Source: Stenotrophomonas bentonitica (lineage in GTDB: Bacteria > Pseudomonadota > Gammaproteobacteria > Xanthomonadales > Xanthomonadaceae). Taken from it: a stretch of 64,000 bases of DNA. Below the pieces are notes generated by a model. It was not told the DNA's origin and searched no databases. It worked only from the letters and a program-made list of their open reading frames with translations. Shown here one piece after another: positions 54,469 to 63,871 of this stretch. Every line of letters starts with the position of its first letter. Positions within the stretch are counted from its first letter, which is position 1. A program made the position numbers and the translations under genes. The stretch spans positions 248,001 to 312,000 of the forward strand of contig NZ_PKQP01000004.1 in the NCBI RefSeq assembly GCF_002887735.1, given 5' to 3'.

Positions 54469-56766
54469 TCACGCGGCGTTGGCGTCTACCGTTTCCTCGC
54501 GCAGTTCACGCGCGGCGGCCACCAGCGCTTCCAGCGCCGCGCGGGTTTCCGGCCAGCCACGGGTCTTCAGGCCGCAATCCGGGTTGACCCAGATCTGCTC
54601 CGGGCGCAGCACTTCGGCGGCCTTGCGCAGCAGGGCCAGCATCTCGGCCTTGTCCGGTACGCGCGGGGAATGGATGTCATACACGCCCGGGCCGATCTCG
54701 TTGGGATACTGGAAGCGCACGAAGGCATCCAGCAGTTCCATGCGCGAGCGCGAGGTCTCGATCGAGATCACGTCCGCATCCATGGCGGCCACCGAGTGGA
54801 TGATGTCGTTGAACTCGGAATAGCACATATGCGTGTGGATCTGGGTCGCATCGCGCACGCCGCTGGCGCTGATCCGGAACGCTTCCACCGCCCAGTCCAG
54901 ATAGTCGCGCCATTGCGCACGGCGCAGCGGCAGGCCCTCACGGATGGCCGGCTCGTCGATCTGGATCACGCCGATGCCGGCCGCTTCCAGATCCGTCACT
55001 TCATCGCGCAGGGCGAGTGCGATCTGGCGGCAGGTGTCCGCCCGGGACTGGTCATCGCGCACGAACGACCACTGCAGCACCGTCACCGGCCCGGTCAGCA
55101 TGCCCTTCATCGGCCGCTGCGTGAGCGACTGCGCGTACTGCGACCAGCGCACGGTCATCGGCTGCGGACGGGTCACATCGCCGAAGATCACCGGCGGCTT
55201 CACGCAGCGCGAGCCGTAGCTCTGCACCCAGCCATTCTTGGTGAAGGCAAAGCCATCGAGCTGCTCGCCGAAGTACTCGACCATGTCGTTGCGCTCGAAC
55301 TCGCCATGCACCAGCACGTCCAGCCCGATCTGTTCCTGCACGCGCACGCAGTGCTCGGTCTGGGTGGCCAGGAACGCATCGTAATCCGCATCGGAGAGCT
55401 TGCCGGACTTGTTGCGGGCGCGGGCCTCACGCACCTCCAGCGTCTGCGGGAACGACCCGATCGTGGTGGTCGGGAAGCGCGGCAGCTTCAGCGCGGCGGC
55501 CTGGGCCAGGTGGCGTTGCGGGTAGCGGCTGTGGCGCTGTGCATCGGCCGGGGTCAGCGAGGAAAGACGCGCGGCGACGGCCGGGTTGTGCACGCGCGGC
55601 GAACGACGGCGCGATTCGATGCACGCACGCGAATGCGCGAGCGGTGCCTCGGCACGCGCCGGTGCATCGATCGCGTCGGCCAGCACGCGCAGCTCGCCGA
55701 GCTTCTGCCTGGAGAACGCCAGCCAGCTGCGCAGTTCGTCATCGAGCTTCTTTTCGTGGTCCAGATCGACCGGCGTATGCAGCAGCGAACACGATGGCGC
55801 CAGCCACAGCGCATCGCTGCCCACGTGACCGTGGGCGTAGCGCGCCAGCACCAGCGCGTTGTCCAGATGGGTGCGCCAGATGTTGCGGCCGTTGACCAGG
55901 CCGGCCGAGAGCACGCGGCCGGCCGGCAGCGCCTTGATCACCGCGTCGAGCTGTTCCGGCGCGCGCACCAGGTCCACATGCAGGCCATCGACCGGCAACG
56001 ACGCGGCGAGCGCGAGGTTGTCCTCCAGCGCACCAAAGTAGGTTGCCACCAGCACCTTGGGGCGCGCGGCCTGGGCCAGCACCGCGTAGGCATGTTCGAA
56101 CGCGGTGCGCGTGGCCTCGTCCAGGTCCTGCACCAGCAGTGGCTCATCCAGCTGCACCCACGCCGCGCCGGCCGCCTTGAGTTCGCCCAGCAGCTGCACG
56201 TACACCGGCAGCAGCGCATCGAGCAGATCCAGCGCGTTGCTGCCATCGGTGGTCTTGGACAACCGCAGGAAGGTGACCGGCCCGATCAGCACCGGCCGGG
56301 TCTCGATCCCCAGCGCCTTGGCCTGGCGGTATTCGGCCAGCGGCTTGTCGCCGCGCACCGTGAAGGCCTGGCCGGCCTGCAGTTCCGGCACCAGGTAGTG
56401 GTAGTTGGTGTCGAACCACTTGGTCATTTCCAGCGCATGCAGGTCGATGCCATCGCGCTGCAGGCCACGCGCCATCGCGAAGTAGCCGCTCAGCGGCTCG
56501 GCATCGGCGAGCGCGCGATAACGGGCCGGGATCGCATCGAACAGGAAGGCGGCATCGAGCACCTGGTCATACAGGCTGAAATCGTTGCTCGGTGGCACAT
56601 CCACGCCGGCCTCGCGCTGCAGCTGCCAGTGGCGCTCGCGCAGCTCGGCCGCGGTGTGCTGCAGCGACGCGGCGCTGCTCTCGCCGGACCAGAATGCTTC
56701 GAGCGCGCGCTTGAGTTCGCGCTTGGCGCCGATGCGCGGGAAACCCAGGTTGGTAACAGTGGTCAT
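54469..56766 (-). CDS. metE: Cobalamin-independent methionine synthase
   Basis: Transfers the methyl group of 5-methyl-THF-triglutamate to homocysteine. The 765-residue protein shows the N-terminal [15 protein letters not shown] and the zinc site ligands in the C-terminal half (THMCYSEF, and Cys in NPDCGLKTR). [16 protein letters not shown] is also present. A B12 riboswitch upstream indicates repression when cobalamin is available for MetH, which is not in this window. The leader between riboswitch and ATG is about 220 nt. Confidence 0.97.
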   Translation of the reverse strand: MTTVTNLGFPRIGAKRELKRALEAFWSGESSAASLQHTAAELRERHWQLQREAGVDVPPSNDFSLYDQVLDAAFLFDAIPARYRALADAEPLSGYFAMARGLQRDGIDLHALEMTKWFDTNYHYLVPELQAGQAFTVRGDKPLAEYRQAKALGIETRPVLIGPVTFLRLSKTTDGSNALDLLDALLPVYVQLLGELKAAGAAWVQLDEPLLVQDLDEATRTAFEHAYAVLAQAARPKVLVATYFGALEDNLALAASLPVDGLHVDLVRAPEQLDAVIKALPAGRVLSAGLVNGRNIWRTHLDNALVLARYAHGHVGSDALWLAPSCSLLHTPVDLDHEKKLDDELRSWLAFSRQKLGELRVLADAIDAPARAEAPLAHSRACIESRRRSPRVHNPAVAARLSSLTPADAQRHSRYPQRHLAQAAALKLPRFPTTTIGSFPQTLEVREARARNKSGKLSDADYDAFLATQTEHCVRVQEQIGLDVLVHGEFERNDMVEYFGEQLDGFAFTKNGWVQSYGSRCVKPPVIFGDVTRPQPMTVRWSQYAQSLTQRPMKGMLTGPVTVLQWSFVRDDQSRADTCRQIALALRDEVTDLEAAGIGVIQIDEPAIREGLPLRRAQWRDYLDWAVEAFRISASGVRDATQIHTHMCYSEFNDIIHSVAAMDADVISIETSRSRMELLDAFVRFQYPNEIGPGVYDIHSPRVPDKAEMLALLRKAAEVLRPEQIWVNPDCGLKTRGWPETRAALEALVAAARELREETVDANAA

Positions 56767-56989
56767 TGGAACGTGTCCTCATTGCGTAGGGGCATTGAGG
56801 AACGAAGGAACCGCGCGCCGTCCGGGGCCTTGCAGCCCGTTCCGCCCCGCCAGCGACCTTCGCCCCCGCGGGCGAACCGGATGCCGTGAAGCGGACGCAC
56901 GGGGGCAGCGCCATGCAGGAGGCAGGGCGGCAGGCCCCGGCAACCTCCCCGCGGACGTTCCAGGTCGAATCAGGGGACGGTCGTGTCCC
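56767..56989 (-). other. metE leader downstream of the riboswitch
   Basis: About 220 nt between riboswitch and metE. It contains GC-rich palindromic patches (GGGGAC-N6-GTCCCC near 56975-56992) that could act as expression platform, but no clear T-run terminator. No gene seen. Confidence 0.4.
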
Positions 56990-57205
56990 CCGGCCGGGGC
57001 CGGTATTCGGGCTGATGGACACGGGCGCGGGCGCCCACCTACTCCCTGCCGCTTCCCAGGCCCAAGGGCCCAGTGCTGTTGGCAGGTGTCGTTTCCATTC
57101 ACCGCTGCGGGGCAGCTCCGGAATGGGCGCGCAAGGCGCCTTCACCGGATTCCCGTTTAAATCCATCCCTTCATCTGCATGAAGCGATAAATACCTTCGG
57201 CGAGC
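56990..57205 (-). promoter_or_regulatory. Cobalamin (B12) riboswitch of metE
   Basis: Read on the minus strand, all core elements appear in order. These are the P2 hairpin CTTCAT-GCAG-ATGAAG, GGGAATCCGGTG, ATTCCGGAGCTGCCCCCGCA with GCGGTGAA, CACTGGG, GGGAAGCGGCAGG, and the B12 box AGCCCGAATACCGGCC at the 3' end. Adenosylcobalamin-type aptamers with these blocks repress metE when B12 is present. Confidence 0.93.
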
Positions 57206-57260
57206 ACAAGGTAGGCCGAAGCGGAGCGATGGTCAAGTCGTCTGCGCGATCCGCCCACTG

Positions 57261-57290
57261 CATCCAAACCACCGCCGCCTGCGTATCTCC
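57261..57290 (+). promoter_or_regulatory. ECF-type promoter of the sigma-factor operon
   Basis: CATCCAAAC, 12-bp spacer, CGTATCTCC. The same 9+12+9 layout with both 9-mers identical occurs at 59556-59585. In both cases the start codon lies 26 bases after the last C. GCATCC-N16-CGTATC resembles SigK-type promoters (CCATCC-N16/17-CCGAAT in Mycobacterium), so the operon's own sigma factor probably uses it. Confidence 0.7.
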
Positions 57291-57316
57291 CTGCAAGCCC
57301 GCCCGTTTGGACCTCC

Positions 57317-58099
57317 ATGCGCCAGCCCTTGCCCTGCCTGATCCTGCTGCTGTCGGTGATCGCCGCCCCCGTAAGTGCCGCCGATCAGACCGTGCAGCGC
57401 CAGGAAGGCCGCGCGTACGCCACTGCCGATGGCCGCCTGCTGTATCGCGAGACCCATTGGCTGCAGGGGCCGGCGAGCGCACAGTCGCGCCTGGTGCTGT
57501 ACCGCTGCAGTGACGGCCGCCCCTTCGCGCGCAAGTGGATGACCCCGCAGGGCAGCCCGCAGACGCCGGATTTCACCCTGGACGATGGTCGCGACGGATA
57601 TCAGGAAGGCGTGCGCGGCCGTGCCGCCGACCGCCAGGTATCGGTCCGCGCCAGCGCCCAGGCACCCACCTTCAGCCGCGCCATCACCCTTCCTTCGGGG
57701 GCGGTGGTGGATGCCGGTTTCGATGCGGCGGTGCGCAGCCATTGGGCCGCGCTGCAGGCCGGGCAGAGCGTGGCCTTCCAGTTCCTGCTGCCCAGTCGGC
57801 AGCGCCTGGTGCCGTTGAAACTCCAGCGCACCGGCGCGGTGAGCTGGCAGGGCGAGCCGGCCGAGCAGCTGCAGATGAAGCTCGATGCCTGGTTCGGCTT
57901 CGCGGTGCCGGCGGTCACCCTGGTCTACGCCACCGCGGACCAGCGCCTGCTGCAGTTCACCGGCACCGGCAACGTCCGTGACGAGAAGGGCAGGTACCCG
58001 CAGGTGCGGGTCGAGTTTCCGGCGGCACCGGTTGCCACGCCTGCGGCCGAGTTGTCCGCCGCGCGGACGCAGCCGCTGGTGAAGACATGCGGTGCCTGA
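57317..58099 (+). CDS. Hypothetical exported protein, first gene of the ECF operon
   Basis: A 260-residue protein with a signal peptide (MRQPLPCLILLLSVIAAPVSA). I do not recognise the family. It looks mostly beta-rich, with Arg-rich strands (YRETHWLQGP, LKLQRTGAVSW) and two Cys after the signal (YRCSDG, KTCGA). It lies behind an ECF-type promoter and its end overlaps the sigma-factor start by 8 bp. So it is probably co-expressed with sigma and anti-sigma and works in the envelope. Confidence 0.75.
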   Translation: MRQPLPCLILLLSVIAAPVSAADQTVQRQEGRAYATADGRLLYRETHWLQGPASAQSRLVLYRCSDGRPFARKWMTPQGSPQTPDFTLDDGRDGYQEGVRGRAADRQVSVRASAQAPTFSRAITLPSGAVVDAGFDAAVRSHWAALQAGQSVAFQFLLPSRQRLVPLKLQRTGAVSWQGEPAEQLQMKLDAWFGFAVPAVTLVYATADQRLLQFTGTGNVRDEKGRYPQVRVEFPAAPVATPAAELSAARTQPLVKTCGA

Positions 58100-58739
58100 C
58101 CGCCCCCTTGCAGACGGCGCCGGGAGCAACGAGGATGCCGATACGCCCGTTATCGACATTGAGCCTGCAATGCCGGAGCTGGACGCCGCCGCTACCGCTG
58201 CATCACATCGTCTGGACGAGCTGCTCGTCCGGGTCGCCGGCGGTGATCGCCAGGCGTTCGAATCGGTCTATCAGCTGGCCTCCGGCCGCCTGTTCGCGAT
58301 CTGCCTGCAGGTGCTGCGCGACCGCGGGGATGCCGAAGAGGTCCTGCAGGAGGTCTTCACCGCGGTCTGGAACAAGGCGGCGCAGTTCGACCGCGCCAAG
58401 GCGGCGGCCATGACCTGGCTGTCGATGCTGGCCCGCAACCGCTCGATCGACCGTCTCCGCGCCGCGCCGCCGCGCGCGCTGGATGATCTGTCGGTGGCCG
58501 AGGAACTCCCCGATGTCGCGCCGCAGCCGGCCCAGGTGGCCGAACAGGCGTCGGATCACGAGCGCCTGCAGGACTGCCTGGATACGCTGGAGCCGCGCCG
58601 TCGCTCGCTGATCCGGCTGGCCTTCCTCGATGGCGCCAGCTATGAGGAACTCGCGCGCCGCATTGGTTCGCCGCTGGGCTCGGTGAAGAGCTGGATCCGC
58701 CGGGGCCTGGGCCAACTGCGGGTGTGCCTGGAACGATGA
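58092..58739 (+). CDS. ECF RNA-polymerase sigma factor (SigK/RpoE-like)
   Basis: A 215-residue ECF sigma factor. Region 2 is LVRVAGGDRQAFESVYQ...GDAEEVLQEVFTAVW with the -10-binding helix at about residues 75-100. Region 4 is YEELARRIGSPLGSVKSWIRRGL near residue 185. The extra N-terminal ~45 residues are unconserved; the ATG at 58170 would give a more typical 189-residue protein. It overlaps the anti-sigma gene by ATGA. It most likely reads the repeated promoter found upstream of this operon and of the desaturase. Confidence 0.92.
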   Translation: MPDRPLADGAGSNEDADTPVIDIEPAMPELDAAATAASHRLDELLVRVAGGDRQAFESVYQLASGRLFAICLQVLRDRGDAEEVLQEVFTAVWNKAAQFDRAKAAAMTWLSMLARNRSIDRLRAAPPRALDDLSVAEELPDVAPQPAQVAEQASDHERLQDCLDTLEPRRRSLIRLAFLDGASYEELARRIGSPLGSVKSWIRRGLGQLRVCLER

Positions 58740-59521
58740 ACGCCCGCGACCTCCATGATCTGCATGACGACGGCGAACCGCCGAGCGCCGACATCCTCGC
58801 CGGTGAGTACGTGCTGGGGGTGCTCGATGCCGCGCAGCGTGCCGAGGTTGAACGCCGCATCGCCAGCGATCCCGGCTTCGCGCGATTGGTCGCCCAGTGG
58901 GAGAACCGCCTTGCGCCCCTGCTCGCATCGCTCGGCAGTGAACCGGTGCCTGCGCATCTGTGGCCACGCATCCGCACCTCGCTGGGCTGGCCTGCCGCAA
59001 CGGTCGGCTCCCCGCGTCTCTGGCAGCGCACCGGGTTCTGGCAGGGCATGACCGCGTTGGCTGCCGCGCTTGCACTGGTGGCAGTGTTCAGCCGCCGTGA
59101 CCTGGCGCCGACCGCACCGGTGTCCACGCCGGTCGCGGTCACACCCACCACGCCGCCGACGCCGGCCGAGCCGGAGCAGGCCACCAGGCCGGTCACGCCG
59201 CTGCTGCACGACGATGGCACCCCGGGCTGGCTGGCCTCGGTCGACAAAACCCAGGGCAAGGTGCTGATGGTGCCAGTCCCGGCCGCGGCCGATGCCGCCG
59301 GACGCGCGCCGGAGCTGTGGCTGATCCCGGCCGGAGGCGCACCGCGCTCGCTCGGTCTGGTCTCCATCGATCGCGCGCACACGGTTGCCGTTCCGGACGC
59401 GCTGCGTGATGCGCTTGTGAACGGCTCGGTGCTGGCGATCACGCTCGAGCCGGCCACCGGTGCGCCGCAGGGCATTCCGACCGGCCCGATCATCGCCAAG
59501 GGCGACATCGCGAACCTGTAA
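58736..59521 (+). CDS. Anti-sigma factor, RskA type
   Basis: A 261-residue single-span membrane protein. The N-terminal cytoplasmic part (about residues 1-100) would bind the ECF sigma factor (ADILAGEYVLGVLDAAQRAEVERRI). One helix (about 104-120, MTALAAALALVAVFS) and a Pro/Thr-rich linker lead to the RskA C-terminal domain. That domain has SVDKTQGKVLMVPVP, LWLIPAGGAPRSLGL and FDRAHTV-like (IDRAHTVAVP) strands. No zinc-binding HxxxCxxC is present, so it is not of ChrR type. It overlaps the sigma gene by 4 bp. Confidence 0.9.
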   Translation: MNARDLHDLHDDGEPPSADILAGEYVLGVLDAAQRAEVERRIASDPGFARLVAQWENRLAPLLASLGSEPVPAHLWPRIRTSLGWPAATVGSPRLWQRTGFWQGMTALAAALALVAVFSRRDLAPTAPVSTPVAVTPTTPPTPAEPEQATRPVTPLLHDDGTPGWLASVDKTQGKVLMVPVPAAADAAGRAPELWLIPAGGAPRSLGLVSIDRAHTVAVPDALRDALVNGSVLAITLEPATGAPQGIPTGPIIAKGDIANL

Positions 59522-59530
59522 CCGGGCACG

Positions 59531-59549
59531 TCCGGAATTATTTTCCGGA
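59531..59549 (+). terminator. Small stem-loop after the anti-sigma gene
   Basis: TCCGGAA / TTCCGGA 7-bp stem with TTATT loop between the anti-sigma stop and the next ECF-type promoter. Likely transcript end or boundary. Confidence 0.55.
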
Positions 59550-59555
59550 TCCGTG

Positions 59556-59585
59556 CATCCAAACGCCGCCGGCTCCCGTATCTCC
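59556..59585 (+). promoter_or_regulatory. Second ECF-type promoter, upstream of desaturase operon
   Basis: CATCCAAAC, 12-bp spacer, CGTATCTCC, the same boxes and spacer as at 57261-57290, and the same distance to the start codon. It indicates that the lipid-modification operon is a target of the upstream ECF sigma factor. Confidence 0.7.
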
Positions 59586-59611
59586 TGATAACGCCTCAGG
59601 AGAAGCGATTC

Positions 59612-60571
59612 ATGTCGGTCAGCCCCACCCCCGACGCAGGACGCACCGCACAGCGACGCCGCTGGGCCACGCTGTGGCGTTGGTTCGATACCAGCGCCGA
59701 TGCTGCCGCCGCGGTGGACCAGCCGCAGCGCGTGGACTGGGTGCGGGCGATCCCCTTCGCGGCGATGCACCTGGCCTGTCTGGCGGTGATCTGGGTAGGT
59801 GTCTCCTGGGTCGCGGTGGGCGTGGCGCTGGCCCTCTACGCGGTCCGGATGTTCGCGATCACCGCGTTCTACCATCGCTACTTCTCGCACCGCACGTTCT
59901 GCACGTCGCGCACCGTACAGTTCATCTTCGCGCTGATCGGCGCCTCCAGCGTGCAGCGTGGGCCGCTGTGGTGGGCCGCGCATCATCGCAACCATCACCG
60001 TCACACCGACACCGCCGCTGATCCGCACTCGCCCTCGGTGCATGGGTTCTGGTGGAGCCACATGGGCTGGTTCCTCACCGTGGAAGGCTTCCGCACCGAC
60101 TGGTCGCGCATTCCGGACCTGGCCAAGTACCCCGAGCTGCGCTGGCTGGACCGCTTCGACACGCTGGTGCCGATCGCACTGGCCGCTGCCCTGTTCGGCC
60201 TGGGCGCCCTGCTCGAGCGCATCGCGCCGTCCTGGGGCACCAGCGGCGGGCAGATGCTGGTGTGGGGCTTCTTCATTTCCACCGTGGTGCTGTTCCATGC
60301 CACGGTGACGATCAACTCGCTGGCGCACCGCTTCGGCCGCCAGCGCTTCAACACCGGTGATGACAGCCGCAACAACCTGTGGCTCGCCCTGCTGACGTTC
60401 GGCGAAGGCTGGCACAACAACCACCACTTCTTCCCGGGTACCGCGCGCCAGGGCTTCTACTGGTGGGAAGTGGATGTCACCTGGTATGGCCTGCGGGCGA
60501 TGGCCGCGCTGGGCCTGGTACGCGATCTCAAACCCGTGCCGGCCTGGGTGCTGGCCAAGGCGGAGCACTGA
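59612..60571 (+). CDS. Membrane fatty-acid (acyl-CoA/phospholipid) desaturase
   Basis: A 319-residue di-iron desaturase of the delta-9 type. All three histidine boxes are present: HRYFSH (about residue 88), HHRNHHRH (about 125-132) and HNNHHFFP near residue 268. Several membrane helices surround them. It would make the double bond on which the downstream methyltransferase acts. It heads an operon and is preceded by the ECF-type promoter. The FAD oxidoreductase gene starts 1 bp after its stop. Confidence 0.92.
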   Translation: MSVSPTPDAGRTAQRRRWATLWRWFDTSADAAAAVDQPQRVDWVRAIPFAAMHLACLAVIWVGVSWVAVGVALALYAVRMFAITAFYHRYFSHRTFCTSRTVQFIFALIGASSVQRGPLWWAAHHRNHHRHTDTAADPHSPSVHGFWWSHMGWFLTVEGFRTDWSRIPDLAKYPELRWLDRFDTLVPIALAAALFGLGALLERIAPSWGTSGGQMLVWGFFISTVVLFHATVTINSLAHRFGRQRFNTGDDSRNNLWLALLTFGEGWHNNHHFFPGTARQGFYWWEVDVTWYGLRAMAALGLVRDLKPVPAWVLAKAEH

Positions 60572-60572
60572 C

Positions 60573-61853
60573 ATGCGTATCGCCGTGATCGGATCGGGCA
60601 TCGCCGGCCTCTCCAGTGCGTGGTGGCTGAGCCAGCAGCACGAAGTAACGCTGTTCGAGGCCAACGACTACCTGGGGGGGCACACCCACACGCATGAGGT
60701 GGAGGTCGACGGCCGCACGCACGCGGTGGACACCGGCTTCATCGTGTTCAACCCCGCGCACTATCCGCTGCTCACCGGGCTCTTCGAGGAACTGGGCGTC
60801 GCCTCGCAGCCGACCACCATGAGTTTCTCGGTGCACAGCGAGCGCACTGGGCTGGAGTACAACGCCACCTCGCTGGATACGCTGTTCTGCCAGCGCCGCA
60901 ATCTGGTTTCGCCGCGCTTCTGGGGGATGCTGCGCGATCTGCGCCGGTTCTACCGCGAAGCACCGGCGCTGCTCGAGCGTGACGATGACGGCCCCTCGCT
61001 GGGCGAATTCCTGGCCAAGGGCCGCTACGGCCGCACCTTCATCGACGAACACCTGCTGCCGATGGCCTCGGCACTGTGGTCCTCGCCCACGGCGAGTCTG
61101 GCCGCCTTCCCGGCGCGCTACCTGGTGCAGTTCATGGCCAACCACCAGATGCTGCAGATGACCGGGCGCGCGCCGTGGCGGGTAGTGCAGGGCGGCTCGG
61201 CACGGTACATCGATGCGCTGCGCAGCCGCTGGCAGGTCCGCGAGCGGCTGGAGTGTCCCGTGTTCGGGGTGGAGCGCCACGAGCATGGCGTGCGCGTGCA
61301 CAGCGCTGCCGGGCTGGAAGGCTTCGACCAGCTGGTACTGGCCTGCCACAGCGACCAGGCCCTGGCCTTGCTGTCCGATGCCGATCTCACCGAGCGCGCG
61401 GTACTGGGTGCGATCCGCTACCAGCCCAACGAGGTGGTGCTGCATACCGATGCAAGTCTGCTGCCGCGTGACCGCAAGGCCTGGGCCGCCTGGAACGCGC
61501 ATGTGCCGCGCGACCCGCTGGCGCCGTGCACGGTCAGCTACTGCATGAACCTGCTGCAGGGCATCGATACCCCCACGCCCTTGGTGGTTACCCTCAACCG
61601 CAGCGAGGCGGTCGATCCGGCCACCGTGCTGCGCCGCCTGCAGTATGCCCATCCCGTGCACGACCACGCGATGGTGCGGGCGCAGCAGCGCTGGACGGAA
61701 ATCCAGGGCCATCGCCGGACCTGGTTCGCCGGTGCGTACTGGGGCTGGGGCTTCCACGAGGATGGCATCCGCAGTGCCCGCCGCGTGGTCGATGCATTGC
61801 AGGCGCTGGATGCCGAGTCCTACTGGCCGCTGGCCGAGGCACTGCCGGCATGA
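60573..61853 (+). CDS. FAD-dependent amine-oxidase-like oxidoreductase
   Basis: A 426-residue flavoprotein of the amine oxidase/phytoene desaturase kind. The N-terminal dinucleotide motif is VIGSGIAGLSSAW, followed by EANDYLGGHTHTHEV. A second FAD contact, FAGAYWGWGFHEDGIRSA, lies at the C-terminus. Such proteins nearly always lie with a DUF1365 gene and a cyclopropane-synthase gene, as here, and are thought to reduce or oxidise lipid-linked intermediates. It overlaps the DUF1365 gene by 4 bp. Confidence 0.88.
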   Translation: MRIAVIGSGIAGLSSAWWLSQQHEVTLFEANDYLGGHTHTHEVEVDGRTHAVDTGFIVFNPAHYPLLTGLFEELGVASQPTTMSFSVHSERTGLEYNATSLDTLFCQRRNLVSPRFWGMLRDLRRFYREAPALLERDDDGPSLGEFLAKGRYGRTFIDEHLLPMASALWSSPTASLAAFPARYLVQFMANHQMLQMTGRAPWRVVQGGSARYIDALRSRWQVRERLECPVFGVERHEHGVRVHSAAGLEGFDQLVLACHSDQALALLSDADLTERAVLGAIRYQPNEVVLHTDASLLPRDRKAWAAWNAHVPRDPLAPCTVSYCMNLLQGIDTPTPLVVTLNRSEAVDPATVLRRLQYAHPVHDHAMVRAQQRWTEIQGHRRTWFAGAYWGWGFHEDGIRSARRVVDALQALDAESYWPLAEALPA

Positions 61854-62617
61854 CCGCCAGTGCGATCTATCGCGGCTGGATGCGCCATCGGCGGCACGCG
61901 CCGCACGCGCACGCGTTCGGCTACCCGATCGCGCAGCTGCTGCTGGACCTGGACGAACTGCCGCGCCTGTTCGAGCGGCGCTGGCTGTGGTCGGTGGGTC
62001 GCCGCAACGTGGTCGAGTTCCGCCGCAGCGACTATCTCGGTGCGCCCGATCAGCCGCTGGTCGATGCCGTACGTGCACGCATCACCGAGGCACTGGGCCA
62101 CGCGCCCGCCGGGCCGATCCGCCTGCTGACGCATCCGCGGTATGCCGGCCACGTGTTCAATCCGGTGAGCTTCTATTACTGCTATGCCGCCGACGGCACG
62201 ACGCTGGACAGCATCGTGGCGGAGATCACCAACACGCCCTGGAAGGAGCGCCACGCCTACGTGCTGCCGGTGGCGCAGGCCGATGCCCAGGGCCGCGCGC
62301 TGTGCTGGTCGTTCGACAAGCAGTTCCACGTGTCGCCCTTCATGCAGATGGACTGCGAGTACCGCTGGCGCTTCACCGCGCCCGGCGAGGACCTGCACGT
62401 GCACATGCAGGTCTGGCGCGAAGGGACGTGCCAGTTCGATGCCGATCTGGTGATGCAGCGCCATCCGCTCACCGGGCGCGGCCTGGCCGGCGTGCTGCTG
62501 CGCTACCCGCTGATGACCCTCAAGGTGGTGGCCGCGATCCACTGGCAGGCGCTTCGCCTGTGGCTCAAGCGCAACCCCGTCCATGACCACCCTTCTCTTG
62601 CCGGAAAATCCCCATGA
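61850..62617 (+). CDS. DUF1365 protein
   Basis: A 255-residue protein of unknown biochemical function. DUF1365 motifs are HRRHAPHAHAFGYP near residue 18 and RLLTHPRYAGHVFNPVSFYYCY near residue 97. KQFHVSPFMQMDCEYRW in the second half is also typical. It is found with the FAD oxidoreductase upstream and the cyclopropane-synthase-like enzyme downstream; the three form a fixed module in many bacteria. It overlaps both neighbours by 4 bp, so expression is tightly coupled. Confidence 0.88.
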   Translation: MTASAIYRGWMRHRRHAPHAHAFGYPIAQLLLDLDELPRLFERRWLWSVGRRNVVEFRRSDYLGAPDQPLVDAVRARITEALGHAPAGPIRLLTHPRYAGHVFNPVSFYYCYAADGTTLDSIVAEITNTPWKERHAYVLPVAQADAQGRALCWSFDKQFHVSPFMQMDCEYRWRFTAPGEDLHVHMQVWREGTCQFDADLVMQRHPLTGRGLAGVLLRYPLMTLKVVAAIHWQALRLWLKRNPVHDHPSLAGKSP

Positions 62618-63870
62618 ACGACATGACCCGTGCGGTGGCCCTGCCGCAGCCGTCCGCCCTTGAAGGGTTCCTGCGTGGGCGCCTGTTGGCTCAGCTCGCC
62701 CCGCTGCGTGGCGGCCATCTGCGCCTGCGCGATGCGCTCGGTGATGTGGTGATCGGTGATCCACAGGCCACGCCACAGGTGACGGTGTGGGTGGATGACC
62801 CGGCCTTCTATCGCGCAGTGGCTGCGCAGGGCAGTGTGGGCGCAGGCGAGGCGTACATCCGTGGCGACTGGCGCTGCGATGATCTGGTCGCGCTGGTGCG
62901 GCTGCTGGTGCGCAACCGGGATCTGCTCGATGGCATGGAGGGCGGGCCGGCGCGTGTCGGTGGCTGGTTGCTGAAGGGCTGGAACCGGCTGCGCCGCAAT
63001 ACGCGCGAAGGCAGCCGCCGCAACATCGCGGCGCACTACGATCTGGGCAATCCGTTTTTCTCGCTGTTCCTGTCTCCGGACCTGATGTACTCCTCGGCGC
63101 TGTATGCGAGCCCGGACGACACGCTGGAGGCGGCCTCCGAGCGCAAACTCGCGCGCATCTGCGAGCAGCTGCAGCTCACCGCCACCGATCGCGTGGTCGA
63201 GATCGGCACCGGCTGGGGCGGCTTCGCGCTGTACGCGGCGCGGCACATCGGTTGCCACGTCACCACCACCACCATCTCGGTCGAGCAGTACACGCTGGCC
63301 CGGCAGCGGGTGGAGGCGGCCGGGCTGCAGGACAAGGTGACCCTGCTGCTCAAGGACTACCGCGATATGGAGGGCCAGTACGACAAGCTGGTCTCCATCG
63401 AGATGATCGAGGCGATCGGCGCGCAGTACCTGGACACCTACTTCGCCACGCTCACCCGGTTGCTCAAGGACGATGGCCTGGCGCTGCTGCAGGCCATCAC
63501 CATCGAAGACCAGCGCTACGAGCAGGCCCGGCGCAGCGTCGACTACATCAAGCGCTTCGTGTTTCCCGGCAGTTTCATTCCGTCGATCAACGCGATCGTC
63601 GCCGCCAAGACCCGCAGCAGCGACCTGCAGTTGATCGGCCAGCATGATTTCGGCCCGTCCTATGCGCTGACCCTGCGTGCCTGGCGCCAGCGCTTCCTGG
63701 CCCAGTTGCCCGCGGTACGCGCACAGGGCTTCGATGCATCCTTCATCCGCCTGTGGGAGTTCTATCTGGCCTACTGCGAGGGGGGCTTCCTGGAGCGCTC
63801 CATCGGCGTCTCGCACCTGCTGATGGCGCGTCCGGGCTACCGGCCCGCGCTGATTGCCGGGGAAGGCTGA
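62614..63870 (+). CDS. cfa: Cyclopropane-fatty-acyl-phospholipid synthase family methyltransferase
   Basis: SAM-dependent enzyme that methylates the double bond of membrane phospholipid acyl chains. The 418-residue protein has the SAM-binding VVEIGTGWGGFALYAA (about residues 195-210), preceded by AHYDLGNPFFSLFLS and SSALY as in Cfa proteins. YIKRFVFPGSFIPS is a late conserved block. An N-terminal ~130-residue domain is as in Cfa. It could make cyclopropane rings or the related methylated/furan precursors known in similar clusters. Overlaps DUF1365 by 4 bp. Confidence 0.9.
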   Translation: MNDMTRAVALPQPSALEGFLRGRLLAQLAPLRGGHLRLRDALGDVVIGDPQATPQVTVWVDDPAFYRAVAAQGSVGAGEAYIRGDWRCDDLVALVRLLVRNRDLLDGMEGGPARVGGWLLKGWNRLRRNTREGSRRNIAAHYDLGNPFFSLFLSPDLMYSSALYASPDDTLEAASERKLARICEQLQLTATDRVVEIGTGWGGFALYAARHIGCHVTTTTISVEQYTLARQRVEAAGLQDKVTLLLKDYRDMEGQYDKLVSIEMIEAIGAQYLDTYFATLTRLLKDDGLALLQAITIEDQRYEQARRSVDYIKRFVFPGSFIPSINAIVAAKTRSSDLQLIGQHDFGPSYALTLRAWRQRFLAQLPAVRAQGFDASFIRLWEFYLAYCEGGFLERSIGVSHLLMARPGYRPALIAGEG

Positions 63871-63871
63871 A

